Assembly: GCF_003863365.1 (NCBI RefSeq)
Contig: NZ_RQXT01000061.1
Span: 1-39,451 of the forward strand
Direction: 5' to 3'
Source of the DNA: Mesorhizobium tamadayense
GTDB taxonomy: Bacteria; Pseudomonadota; Alphaproteobacteria; Rhizobiales; Rhizobiaceae
DNA: 39,451 nt
The notes beneath the pieces were generated by a model that worked only from the letters and a program-made list of their open reading frames with translations, did no database searches and was not told the DNA's origin. The position numbers and the translations under genes were made by a program. This document shows, in pieces, positions 9,062-17,197 of the stretch. Position 1 is the first letter of the stretch; each line of letters begins with the position of its first letter.

Positions 9062-9235
9062 GAGGCCTTGGAACATGCAATCGACCGATCGTACGACATC
9101 AACCTAGATATGTTAAGGTCGCGAAATTTACGCCTTGACACGCACAACGACTATCTCGTCGGCACATATCTCCTCTCAAGGCAATGGGCGACCTCGATGC
9201 TGACAGTTGCTGAATCGGGTTGCGCCGTCAGTTGA
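9062..9235 (+). pseudogene. ORF fragment of unknown family
   Basis: From GAG at 9062 to TGA at 9233-9235 the frame gives 57 residues with natural composition (EALEHAIDRSYDINLDMLRS, NLRLDTHNDYLVGTYLLSRQ). A TAA lies four codons upstream and the only starts are a TTG at 9068 and an ATG at 9110, neither with a ribosome binding site. It looks like the 3' end of a lost gene, or a very short one. The family is not recognised. Confidence 0.35.
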
Positions 9236-9348
9236 CTTTATTTCCACGTCCCCTTCTGTAATCAGTATTGCACCTTTTGCCACTTCGCCAAGGAAATCAA
9301 TCCGTCCCCGGCCCGAGTGAGCGATATTTGGCGGCCTTAATGTCCATT

Positions 9349-9431
9349 CGCTTGGCGGCGGAGAATAGGAACGGAAGCCTATTCTCGCCCCTCCCCGCCA
9401 AGCGACGAGGCCCGGCGAGCTCCGGGCCTCG
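9349..9431. repeat. two adjacent strong hairpins
   Basis: The first hairpin pairs CGCTTGGCGG (9349-9358) with CCGCCAAGCG (9395-9404), and inside it GAGAATAGG (9361-9369) with CCTATTCTC (9378-9386). Immediately after, CGAGGCCCGG (9406-9415) pairs perfectly with CCGGGCCTCG (9422-9431) around a six-base loop. No U-rich tail follows closely (only ACACTTTTC), so a terminator is possible but not certain; a palindromic repeat unit is the other option. The surrounding 9236-9862 has no gene that I recognise. Confidence 0.6.
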
Positions 9432-9862
9432 ACACTTTTCCGGCGTGCGGCGATGGATCTATTGATGGGGCGTTGCGCGTCCATATGGCAAAGCATCCCC
9501 GACCGAGCTTGTTGGACGTGACCCGCGTTTCCTCGTTCAATCATCCACTTGCCGAGGAGGCGGCGGCAGCGAATTAACCTGCCGCGATTTGCGTTCGGCC
9601 GAATTTGAGATCGGGGGGTTGCAATGAAAATCGGCATGGAGGTCGTTCTTCTAAGCCTTTTAGCTCTTCTGGCTGCCGGCGCCGGCAGGATGCTTTGCGG
9701 CAGCATATATGGATTTTGTTCTTCGTCCTCACTGGGGTCACGTATTGCGCAGCAACGGGTTCAAGCACGGTCCGTGCGGCTGTTCGTCTCTGCGAGCTGC
9801 GCCAGCGCTACCGAGACCCTGCGGGTTTGCCGCCGGACGGGTTCGGAACCGTCGCGGGCACC

Positions 9863-10615
9863 TCACCTGGGGCCTAGGATGAAGCGCCGATTGGGTGAAT
9901 GGATCGGCCGCGCGTTCAACGGGTACAGTGCGGTAAATCGCTCGATGTCTGCTGGGTCAACCTCGACCGGCTCCTTCGCCACCATCCACTCAACGTTTTC
10001 GGTGCAGGGCGGCGTGGTCAATGATCCCTCATAGGTCCAGTAGCCAAGCGAGGCCGGCAGAAGCCCGTTGGGATTGACCTCGTCGACCGCCATCTCCTCG
10101 CCTGGCTGCATTGGAAAGGCCGCGGCAAGGCCAGCAAATCCGGCATTCTTCGCGCCAGGTACCAGAAAGACGCCCAGCACACCCAGGGTTTCGCTGTCTA
10201 CATTCCTATGGACGAAATGCGCTTCCATCGGGAAACTCTTGCCCGCCACGTGGTGTTCGCTCGGTGCATGAAAATGAAACTGTACCAGTTCGGAGACGCG
10301 ATCCCCGCGAGTTAGCGTGCTGCCGTCCGGCATATTTATTTGAATCGTGTGGCCGTTGTTCACCATCTTGCCGCCGCCCTTGTGCCAACCGATGGCGATA
10401 CGCGGAATATCCGCCGTGACTGCGCTGTTGATGTCGATCGGGGATTGCTGCGTCCCCACCGAGCAGACGGAATTTTTGCTATCCAGATCGGCCCAGTGCT
10501 CCGGCCCAATCGGGCCGGCATATCCCCAATGGATACTAGTCGCACGCGCGGCTTCGGCGCAAATTGGACATGCACCCAGTGCTGCCAACCCTTTGATCAG
10601 ATTACGACGATGCAT
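9863..10615 (-). CDS. caa1: alpha-type carbonic anhydrase, exported
   Basis: A 250-residue alpha-class carbonic anhydrase, which interconverts CO2 and bicarbonate, expected in the periplasm. A twin-arginine-like leader (MHRRNLIKGLAALGA) ends near ATSIHWGY. Zinc ligands are His114 and His116 in the VQFHFHAPSEHH segment and His133 in MEAHFVH. QQSPIDI (56-62) and the C-terminal SLTTPPCTENVEW are family signatures. Length is complete. AGGAG lies about 12 bases before the ATG. An alpha-carbonic anhydrase gene (caa1) is known on the M. loti symbiosis island and is expressed in nodules; this looks like its counterpart. I saw no clear sigma-54 site upstream. Its start overlaps an older ORF fragment by 19 bases. 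Confidence 0.85.
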   Translation of the reverse strand: MHRRNLIKGLAALGACPICAEAARATSIHWGYAGPIGPEHWADLDSKNSVCSVGTQQSPIDINSAVTADIPRIAIGWHKGGGKMVNNGHTIQINMPDGSTLTRGDRVSELVQFHFHAPSEHHVAGKSFPMEAHFVHRNVDSETLGVLGVFLVPGAKNAGFAGLAAAFPMQPGEEMAVDEVNPNGLLPASLGYWTYEGSLTTPPCTENVEWMVAKEPVEVDPADIERFTALYPLNARPIHSPNRRFILGPR

Positions 10616-10845
10616 ATTGCTTTCGCTCCTAATGCGAACTGAAGTTTTTCAACTGGGAGGCTGTCCCAGTTGAGTGCGTTGATCCGTAGCCCGAGTCTTT
10701 CAAGAACATGGCGGGAGCGGCGATCGCAATCATGAGGTGACAACATCGTCTCGCAATTACGCTTGGTCAGTGCAAAGCTGCGCGCACGCGGCTCCTCGGC
10801 CAGGATCTTGATCGATTCAAGGAGTCCTGCGAAGGCTCCAGCGAT
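10597..10845 (-). pseudogene. 3' fragment of an unknown gene overlapping the caa1 start
   Basis: An 82-codon frame without any ATG near its 5' end: it follows a TGA at 10846-10848 and reads AGAFAGLLESIKILAEEPRA, SFALTKRNCETMLSPHDCDR and RHVLERLGLRINALNWDSLP before stopping at 10597. The composition is that of a real helical protein. The frame probably was part of a longer gene, now broken upstream. Its tail runs over the ribosome binding site and first codons of caa1, so the two may once have been coupled. The family is unknown. The remaining 10849-11092 shows nothing I can support. Confidence 0.4.
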
Positions 10846-11092
10846 TCAATACCTGCAAACTCCTAACCCGACCCAATCCCATGGTTGAGATGCCTCCAGC
10901 TGAAATTTGGGTCCTTCATCAGGACCAATTCCCCTGCCTCACTCGCACAACGTCTTCTGGCGGGTTTGCAAGGGTAGCAGGCGTCGCAACAATCGACATG
11001 CTGCGACGCTCGCGGTGCGATCTCCGGTAAATACAGCCGCTTGTGGGTTTTCCAATCGAAAGTGGGAGGCAGAAGCGGGACTCAGGCCTGTT

Positions 11093-11827
11093 CTAGAGGC
11101 TCGTGTTTCTAAGCAATACATCGCCCTCCACTCCGTGGGCATAGCGGGTCACCAGCTCGAACGAAGGCAAAAGATCAAGAATGGCTTGCAGGGAAAGCTG
11201 CCCTTCATAGAGCTCGTGGTCGCTGTACTCCGTGTAGATAAAGCGCGTGTTGCTCAAGGTCTGTCTGCCGCCGGCGATGACATCTGACTCGGCTCCCTGC
11301 ACATCCATCCAGATGAAATCGATCTTGGTCAGGTTCGCTTCGCTGCACCAGTCATCAAGCCTTCGAGTTTCAACTGAGATGGGGCGATCGAACCGAACCC
11401 AATCATGTTCGACTAGATGGTTTTTGGGTCGGCGTATCGAGCCAGACTGGTCCCAGTCCTTCGCGCTTCCTTCTCCATTGCTTGGATGGAAATCAATCGT
11501 GCCATTTCGGTCGCTGAGCGCGATTTCAAGCAATTTCACCTTGTCCAGGTACAGGTTCATGTTTTTCTTAAAGCGAGTCGCCGCTCGAGGGTCGGGCTCA
11601 AAGCAGTAGAGCTTAGCTTTTGGGCAAAGCCTGAGAAAACGTCTCGTATCGGTTCCGTCATTGCAGCCGATGTCCAAGATGACGGGATCGGGCTTTTGCA
11701 GGAGCGAAGCGATCTGCCGATGTACTTTTAACGAAGAGATAGGTTCCCGCGCACACTCCATGAGCTCTCGCATGGGCCGTTGTATAAATCTTGGCAGAGT
11801 GTCCCCAAAAGACCGAAATAATTCCAT
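11093..11827 (-). CDS. noeI: FkbM-family methyltransferase, NoeI-like
   Basis: A 244-residue SAM-dependent methyltransferase of the FkbM family. The SAM-binding motif is VILDIGCNDGTDT (about residues 49-61), followed by LYCFEPDPRAATRFKKN, ALSDRNGTIDF, and DFIWMDVQGAE (motif with the acidic residue). NoeI of Sinorhizobium NGR234, an enzyme of about this size, 2-O-methylates the fucose of Nod factors. A nod box at 12019-12065 faces this gene, and fucosylation genes nodZ and nolK are close by, so the NoeI role is a good inference. The acceptor cannot be read from the sequence itself. The start at 11827 gives a complete family length. Confidence 0.75.
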   Translation of the reverse strand: MELFRSFGDTLPRFIQRPMRELMECAREPISSLKVHRQIASLLQKPDPVILDIGCNDGTDTRRFLRLCPKAKLYCFEPDPRAATRFKKNMNLYLDKVKLLEIALSDRNGTIDFHPSNGEGSAKDWDQSGSIRRPKNHLVEHDWVRFDRPISVETRRLDDWCSEANLTKIDFIWMDVQGAESDVIAGGRQTLSNTRFIYTEYSDHELYEGQLSLQAILDLLPSFELVTRYAHGVEGDVLLRNTSL

Positions 11828-12018
11828 CGAATTTTACCCTCAATTGCCCACGAGACATCCCCGGAACGTATCAAGCCGAACTCCCGAGGGCCGGCGCCAG
11901 CCAACTTCGATTGTTTCGAATGATCTCGCCTCGACCGCGCCGAATGGACGGTTTGACATGGTCGGCGAGTGGTAGCTCGCATTGTCCGGCCGACGCTTTC
12001 ATATCCACTGTTCTCTGC

Positions 12019-12065
12019 AATTCGTAAAATCGATTGTGTTGATGGAACTCATCCGCACGATGGAT
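12019..12065 (-). promoter_or_regulatory. nod box upstream of noeI
   Basis: Read on the minus strand: ATCCATCGTGCGGATG, then ATCAACACAATCGATTTTAC and GAATT. It deviates from consensus at a few positions in the central block (ACACAATC for AAACAATC) but keeps all landmarks and the 47-base length. It ends about 190 bases before noeI. Confidence 0.8.
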
Positions 12066-12863
12066 GTTTGACAAGCCATGGGCCCGTGATTGACGGGGAC
12101 TAGAATTCGGCGGGTTGTGCCTAGGCCGACACAATTGCGCTTCGAGGGGACTGAAGGTGCCCGATTGCTTCGGGGCACGGTGTAATGAGCAAATGTGCAG
12201 CGATTCTTCGACCTCATCCCCCCGCAGGTCACATTGCGCCGGCTGCCCGGAGGTCTTCGCCAAAGCACCCAAAAGCGATTGAACAGCAACGGCACCATCG
12301 ACCACCGGTCTCATTGCGTCGTTGAGGTACGGCGTGGGGTCTATGTCAAACCGGACAATGCGGCGCATTCGCAGCAGCGGCCAGCACTCAGATCCACTGT
12401 CTCTGGGGTGATCGCGTGTCATTGATGCGGAGCTTTAGTTCCGTGTGCGCAACCGATAGGAGCACCAGGTAGTAGGAAATCCCGTTTTTTCGTCCGTTGC
12501 CAGATCGGCTGAGATATCCCCAACTTGGGGATTGTTCTCATATGAAAGCCGACATCCCCCGGCGCGTATGGCGCTCGGCCGATGGGCGACGGCAATCGAA
12601 ACGCCTTACGCGCGCTGCGCTGGTCGGCGCCGTGAATCCGAAGTCCTGTCGTCTTCAACGTCATGGCAGGCGCGCTCGGTCAGTGTCCGTCCTACGATAT
12701 CCCAGCGATGATGATGGCTCCCTGGCCAGCGGCCTCATTTGGGACGAGATAGACCGTTAACCGGAATATGAGCTTCCCGCACCTCTCGCGGCGCCGAGCC
12801 AGATTGAAAAACGCAGGAAAGTTGGAACCAGATCGGACATTGCAGCTAACCATGCCGTAAGCA
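12066..12863. other. intergenic stretch between nolK and noeI
   Basis: No gene recognised. It holds a hairpin GTGCCCGA..TCGGGGCAC at 12157-12178 and a perfect 17-base palindrome ATCCCCAACTTGGGGAT at 12516-12532. Either could take part in ending nolK transcription, but neither is followed by a T run. Confidence 0.45.
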
Positions 12864-13823
12864 TCAACGCGGAGCGTTATTATGGCGGAGAAAATCCTCA
12901 TACGTCGCATGCAAGCCGTCACCAAATGAAGTTTTGGCTTTCCAGCCAAGGGTATGCAAGCGCGTTACGTCCAGTAGCTTGCGTGGGGTGCCGTCTGGCT
13001 TCGTCGGGTCGAACACCAAGGCGCCTTCATAGCTGACGGTCGCCTTTACCAGTTCCGACAGTTCGCGAATTGTGACGTCCTCTCCCACGCCAACATTGAG
13101 TAGAGGCGCGGTGTCGGGGTCTGTTAAAGCGCCAAAATCCGAATCCGGCAAGCCAAGTAGGAATGCAATGGCATCCCCCATATCCAACGAGTACATGAAT
13201 TCTCGCCGGGGTCTTCCGGATCCCCAGACTACAACCGATGAGTCTCCGTTCATGCTGGCCTGATGAAAACGCCGCATCAGAGCAGGCAGAACGTGAGAGT
13301 TGTCGGGATCATAATTATCTCCGGGACCGTACAAGTTGGTCGGCATCAGCGCGAGGTAGCGCCTCCGGTACTGTCGGTTGAAAGACCAGCACGATTCAAC
13401 TCCTGCGATCTTTGCCAAAGCGTAGGGACGATTTGTTGCCTCAAGTGGGCCGGTTAGAAGGTAGTCCTCTCGTATAGGCTGCAAGCAATCCCGTGGGTAG
13501 ATACATGAGGAACCAAGAAAGATCATCCGCTCGACGCCGGATGCGTGGGCCGCATCAAAAACGCTGACTTGAATCGCAAGATTGTTGTGAAGGAAATCAA
13601 CCGGAAAGCTTGCGTTGGCAAGAATGCCACCAACCTTTGCGGCGCACATAATGACGTAATCCGGTCGCTCCGACAAAAAGAACTCGCGGGTCGCGGTTCG
13701 GTTGGCGAGATCCAATTCGTCGTGGGTCCGCGTTATTATTTCATAGGATTCTAGAGCCGCGAGGGCCTTCACTGTGGCGGACCCAACAAGGCCGCGATGG
13801 CCCGCTACATAGACTTTCTTCAT
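12864..13823 (-). CDS. nolK: GDP-L-fucose synthase NolK
   Basis: A 319-residue GDP-4-keto-6-deoxy-mannose 3,5-epimerase/4-reductase (GDP-fucose synthase), of the short-chain dehydrogenase superfamily. It has the NADPH-binding start VAGHRGLVGSATVKAL, MIFLGSSCIYP with the catalytic Ser, and RPYALAKIAG with the Tyr-x3-Lys pair, plus the substrate-binding NLYGPGDNYDP. It supplies GDP-fucose to NodZ. A nod box lies 290 bases upstream. Normally its substrate comes from NoeL (GDP-mannose dehydratase), usually next to nolK, but no such gene is present in this window. Confidence 0.93.
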   Translation of the reverse strand: MKKVYVAGHRGLVGSATVKALAALESYEIITRTHDELDLANRTATREFFLSERPDYVIMCAAKVGGILANASFPVDFLHNNLAIQVSVFDAAHASGVERMIFLGSSCIYPRDCLQPIREDYLLTGPLEATNRPYALAKIAGVESCWSFNRQYRRRYLALMPTNLYGPGDNYDPDNSHVLPALMRRFHQASMNGDSSVVVWGSGRPRREFMYSLDMGDAIAFLLGLPDSDFGALTDPDTAPLLNVGVGEDVTIRELSELVKATVSYEGALVFDPTKPDGTPRKLLDVTRLHTLGWKAKTSFGDGLHATYEDFLRHNNAPR

Positions 13824-14114
13824 GTCTTCGTTCTCTTCTGCTTACGTCCTATGGACGGAGCTGGTCAGTCTGCGTGCCACGTTCACCGCCGGCCGCCATA
13901 GAAATCGGGGTAAGCGCCTATGCAACCTGGGGGATCTCGTCGCATCGAGCCAAGGCGATGTAGCCTGCGCAGAGCGCGGAAGAACCTGGCTGCCTGGGCA
14001 TGCGCCTCAGTGGTGTTCGGCTACACGACAAAATATTCCTCGAAGCGAGCGCGAGCACCGATAACTATTCTTTGGGCCTGCATCATGGCACTGTTCCTAT
14101 GCAACCTTCCGCAA

Positions 14115-14161
14115 GATCGGTGAAATCGTTTGTTTCAATGAAGGTCATCCACGAAATGGAT
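14115..14161 (-). promoter_or_regulatory. nod box upstream of nolK
   Basis: Read on the minus strand: ATCCATTTCGTGGATG, then ATTGAAACAAACGATTTCAC and CGATC. It faces nolK, with a 290-base leader. The leader (13824-14114) has no gene that I recognise. Confidence 0.85.
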
Positions 14162-14171
14162 AGCCGCGGAC

Positions 14172-14206
14172 ATGCTTCAACAGCTTGATCTAAATCGCGC
14201 CGCGGC
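14172..14206 (+). pseudogene. remnant of a nodD 5' end
   Basis: Just beyond the nolK nod box, in the place nodD has at the two intact modules, the sequence keeps GGACATGC and CTTGATCTAAA, matching the first codons of nodD (ATG Arg-Phe-Lys-Gly-Leu-Asp-Leu-Asn). Similarity is lost after about 12 codons. It shows that this nod box came from a nodD divergent promoter. Confidence 0.6.
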
Positions 14207-14945
14207 GCGGTAGGTCAGAAACGCTCGCCCGCCTCGTCCTCGACGCAGAAATAATCGCAGATGGTGGCGCGCTCAGCGTCACGCTTCCACCACTCGCTCG
14301 ATATGTGCTCTGGGCAGTTGGCTCATTTCACGCACCGGCGCATGCCGCACCAGGTAAACGTGACGGGACGGTCATCGGGCTGAAGCAGTCATCGTCTCGA
14401 TCGCCTCCGGCCTCGGCAGCAGGGTTTCCGGCGCGGCCAATCACTTGGCAGGTGTCACCGGTACCCGGGACCGTCACCATCTACGGCTCGTTCCGGCACG
14501 CCGCCGACGGGGCCATGCGGGAAAGACGATCCGCGCCGATGCAATTGGCATCAAATCGATAAGTGCGGAAATCTCGCCTTCTGCTCCGCGACGAGCGATG
14601 ACGAGCGTGTAGGGAAACGAACGGCTCGGCGATCGTCGCGCCCCATGGCGTTCGATGCCGAACCGGAGATTTGCCCTTGGCGCTCTTGTCGGGAAGGCGG
14701 GGCCGAGCATGTCGACTCGCGCAGGGGCTACGCCATGCCGACGCAAAATTGCGTCGGTGCGGTTGTCAGCCCTGTAGACGAGGAGATCGAGGCGCCGAGC
14801 CCTTTTCGTTTCGCATGTCACGGAGCCGGACGACCGGTTTGGCGGTACAGCACGTCTGCTTCACCAGGACGCAGCCTTCAGCCTACCTCAGCAAGGCCGC
14901 GTCAGCGTGGGAATGCTTTTCAGGGAGGTTGGCAACTCCGGCCCC
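14207..14945. other. intergenic stretch downstream of noeJ
   Basis: No intact gene. The frames here are short and overlapping. Near 14871-14886 there is a 16-base sequence, GCAGCCTTCAGCCTAC, that recurs at 28365-28380 beside nodE. Fragments around 14220-14330 may derive from a transposase, but I cannot name a family. Confidence 0.35.
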
Positions 14946-17186
14946 TCAGCTCTCCATCTCTACCGTCTCATCCAAATACTGGGTCAGCGCACAGACGAGG
15001 TGATAAAAGATGCTGGCAGGAACATCAGTCGCCAGCGAGCGGCCGCGCTCGTCGATGCGATCGATCCACAGGCCGAGCGGCGCCGGGTCGATGTGCCAGC
15101 GGAACAGCCGGCCGACGCGCGCTTCGATCTCGGGCTTTAGATCGGGGCCGCCCGAACCATCCAGCGCGATCGCCGCCTTCACCGCTTCGGCCTGCGGCCA
15201 GCTGCGCGATATCAGGTCGAGCGGCAGGCCCTGTCGCGAGACGGCGCCATAGGCAAGGCCGGTGGCGCGGTTGAGACCATTGGCAATCGCCGACGCGTAA
15301 AGTTTCCGGGCAAAGCCGCTCAACTCGGCCTGACCGCTGCGTCCGGCAAAATCGACCAGCAAGGAGGCCCATTCGAAATGGTGGCCCGGCTCGGTCCATG
15401 AGCCTTTCTCTCCAGCGGATGGTTTCCATTCGGCATCGAAATACTCGCCAAGCGTCCAGCTTTCCGGATCGAAGAAATGACTGCGGAAGAGGTCGATGAT
15501 GCGCGCTGCGCGGCGCAGATGGGCGCGCTCGCCGGTTGCCTGGTGCCATGCCAGGAAGGCCTCGAGCAGGTGCATATGCGGGTTGGAGCGGCGCTCGCCT
15601 TTGCCGTCCGATGTCTCAAGGAAGCCGGTCATGCGGCTGTCTTCGAGATGCGCATCGAGAAAGGCGAAGGTTTCCTCGCCGAGGCGCAAGGCGTCGGCAT
15701 TGCCAGACATATGCGCATGCGCCAGTGCCAGGAGCACGCAGGAATGATCGTAGGCATCCTCGGTGGCGTCGGCGACCGAGCCGTCGACATTCAGCGTCCG
15801 AACCCAGCCGCCTTTGTCGGTGCGGCCCTTGCCGGCCATGAAGGCGATGCCGTGGCTGATCAGCCGGTCAGCCGGACCGTCCCAGCCGCGCGCCCGGGCG
15901 ACGGCGAAAGCATAGACCTGCCTTGCCATGGTGCGCATGCGCTTGGGCTTCATCAGCGGCGAGGCGTCCAGGCCGAGCGCTTCGTGAAAACCACCATGGC
16001 GTTCGTCGACCCCCGATGTCGACCACAGCGGCAAGGTCTCCTGAAACAGCCAGTGGTGCACGCGCCGACGCCAGGCGCCGCTTTCGATGACGCGGTCATG
16101 CGCCGGCGTGAACCTGGTTTCCAGGCGACCCGATTTTTCGAGCTGCTCGACGATCTTCTTGACGTGCGGGCTGTGGCTGACCGGGGCGACGAAGGTGGCA
16201 TCCGATGTCGAAACGATGGCGATGTCCTTCATGCCGATCGCCGACAGCAGGCGGCCGTCACTGCGAATGTAGGAATTCTCGCAATCGATAGCGACGACAT
16301 CGCCGATGATGACATTGCCCCGGTCGTCGGCGGGGCCGACATCGAGCAGCGACTGCCAGGAGCCGAGATCGTTCCAGCGGAAGCCGGCCGGCACCATGGC
16401 GATGTCTTTTGCCCGCTCCATAATGGCGTAGTCGATCGAGTTCGACGGAATGGCGGCGTAGAGTTCTAGCGGCATGTAAAGGCCGGACAGATCCGATGTC
16501 GCTGTCCTGTAAGCTGCTTCGGTGGCCTGCCAGATATCCGGCTGGAACGCTATGAAGGCATCACGCATGGCGCCGGCGCGAAACAGGAAGATACCGGTGT
16601 TCCAGTAGAAATTTCCTGCCTTGAGACAGCTCTGCGCAGTCGCAATATCCGGTTTTTCGACGAAGCGCGACACGTCGAAGGTGCCGCCGCTTTCGGCCGC
16701 GACCTCGATATAGCCGTAGCCGGTCTCTGGTTGTGTCGGCTTGATGCCGAAGACCACCAGCCGGCCGCTACCCGCAGCCTCGGTGCCGGCTTCGACGCTC
16801 TGCCAGAATTGGCGCGGGGTCGATATCTCATGGTCAGACGGCACCACCAGCACCAGGCTGTCGCCGAATTCGGACAGTGTGCGCAGCGTCGCCAGTGCGA
16901 CGGCGGCGGCTGTGTTGCGCCCTGCCGGCTCGAACAGCGGCCCGCCGCCGGCGAGGTCGAGGCCGGCAAGATCGGCGTGAACACGATCGGCATGGCGCTC
17001 CGCGGCGATCAGGAAGATCGGCGTTTCGCCTTCCGGCCGGGCCGTCAGCCGACGCAAGGTCTTGGCCAGCATCGAGCCATCGCCAGACAGATCGTGGAAC
17101 TGCTTGGGGTTGTCCTCGCGCGACAGCGGCCACAACCGCGATCCAACGCCGCCGCTCATGACAAAACTGACAATCCGCTCGGTCAT
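14946..17186 (-). CDS. noeJ: bifunctional mannose-1-phosphate guanylyltransferase / AGE-type sugar isomerase
   Basis: A 746-residue fusion. Residues 1 to about 350 are a GDP-mannose pyrophosphorylase (mannose-1-P + GTP to GDP-mannose): MSGGVGSRLWPLSREDNPKQ is the nucleotide signature, with VPSDHEI and FVEKPD following. Residues about 365-746 are an N-acylglucosamine 2-epimerase (AGE) type (alpha/alpha)6 barrel, with GGFHEALG, ATEDAYDHSC, NPHMHLLEAFLAWH and EPGHHFEWASLL carrying the conserved His/Glu residues. The second half probably makes mannose-6-P from fructose-6-P, replacing the usual cupin-type isomerase; that role is inference. noeK lies 11 bases upstream on the same strand. Visibly richer in GC than the nod genes around it, suggesting recruitment from a chromosomal polysaccharide locus. 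Confidence 0.88.
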   Translation of the reverse strand: MTERIVSFVMSGGVGSRLWPLSREDNPKQFHDLSGDGSMLAKTLRRLTARPEGETPIFLIAAERHADRVHADLAGLDLAGGGPLFEPAGRNTAAAVALATLRTLSEFGDSLVLVVPSDHEISTPRQFWQSVEAGTEAAGSGRLVVFGIKPTQPETGYGYIEVAAESGGTFDVSRFVEKPDIATAQSCLKAGNFYWNTGIFLFRAGAMRDAFIAFQPDIWQATEAAYRTATSDLSGLYMPLELYAAIPSNSIDYAIMERAKDIAMVPAGFRWNDLGSWQSLLDVGPADDRGNVIIGDVVAIDCENSYIRSDGRLLSAIGMKDIAIVSTSDATFVAPVSHSPHVKKIVEQLEKSGRLETRFTPAHDRVIESGAWRRRVHHWLFQETLPLWSTSGVDERHGGFHEALGLDASPLMKPKRMRTMARQVYAFAVARARGWDGPADRLISHGIAFMAGKGRTDKGGWVRTLNVDGSVADATEDAYDHSCVLLALAHAHMSGNADALRLGEETFAFLDAHLEDSRMTGFLETSDGKGERRSNPHMHLLEAFLAWHQATGERAHLRRAARIIDLFRSHFFDPESWTLGEYFDAEWKPSAGEKGSWTEPGHHFEWASLLVDFAGRSGQAELSGFARKLYASAIANGLNRATGLAYGAVSRQGLPLDLISRSWPQAEAVKAAIALDGSGGPDLKPEIEARVGRLFRWHIDPAPLGLWIDRIDERGRSLATDVPASIFYHLVCALTQYLDETVEMES

Positions 17187-17197
17187 TCAACTACCAT

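Noticed and set aside
10760..10800. Possible sigma-54 promoter upstream of caa1
   Set aside because: The best candidate keeps only the TTGC part and lacks TGGCAC; no TGT-N10-ACA site was found.
14645..15274. 209-codon plus-strand frame, and several long plus-strand frames within 15477-18646
   Set aside because: They are antisense to noeJ and noeK, which have full family motifs; long antisense frames are expected in GC-rich genes.
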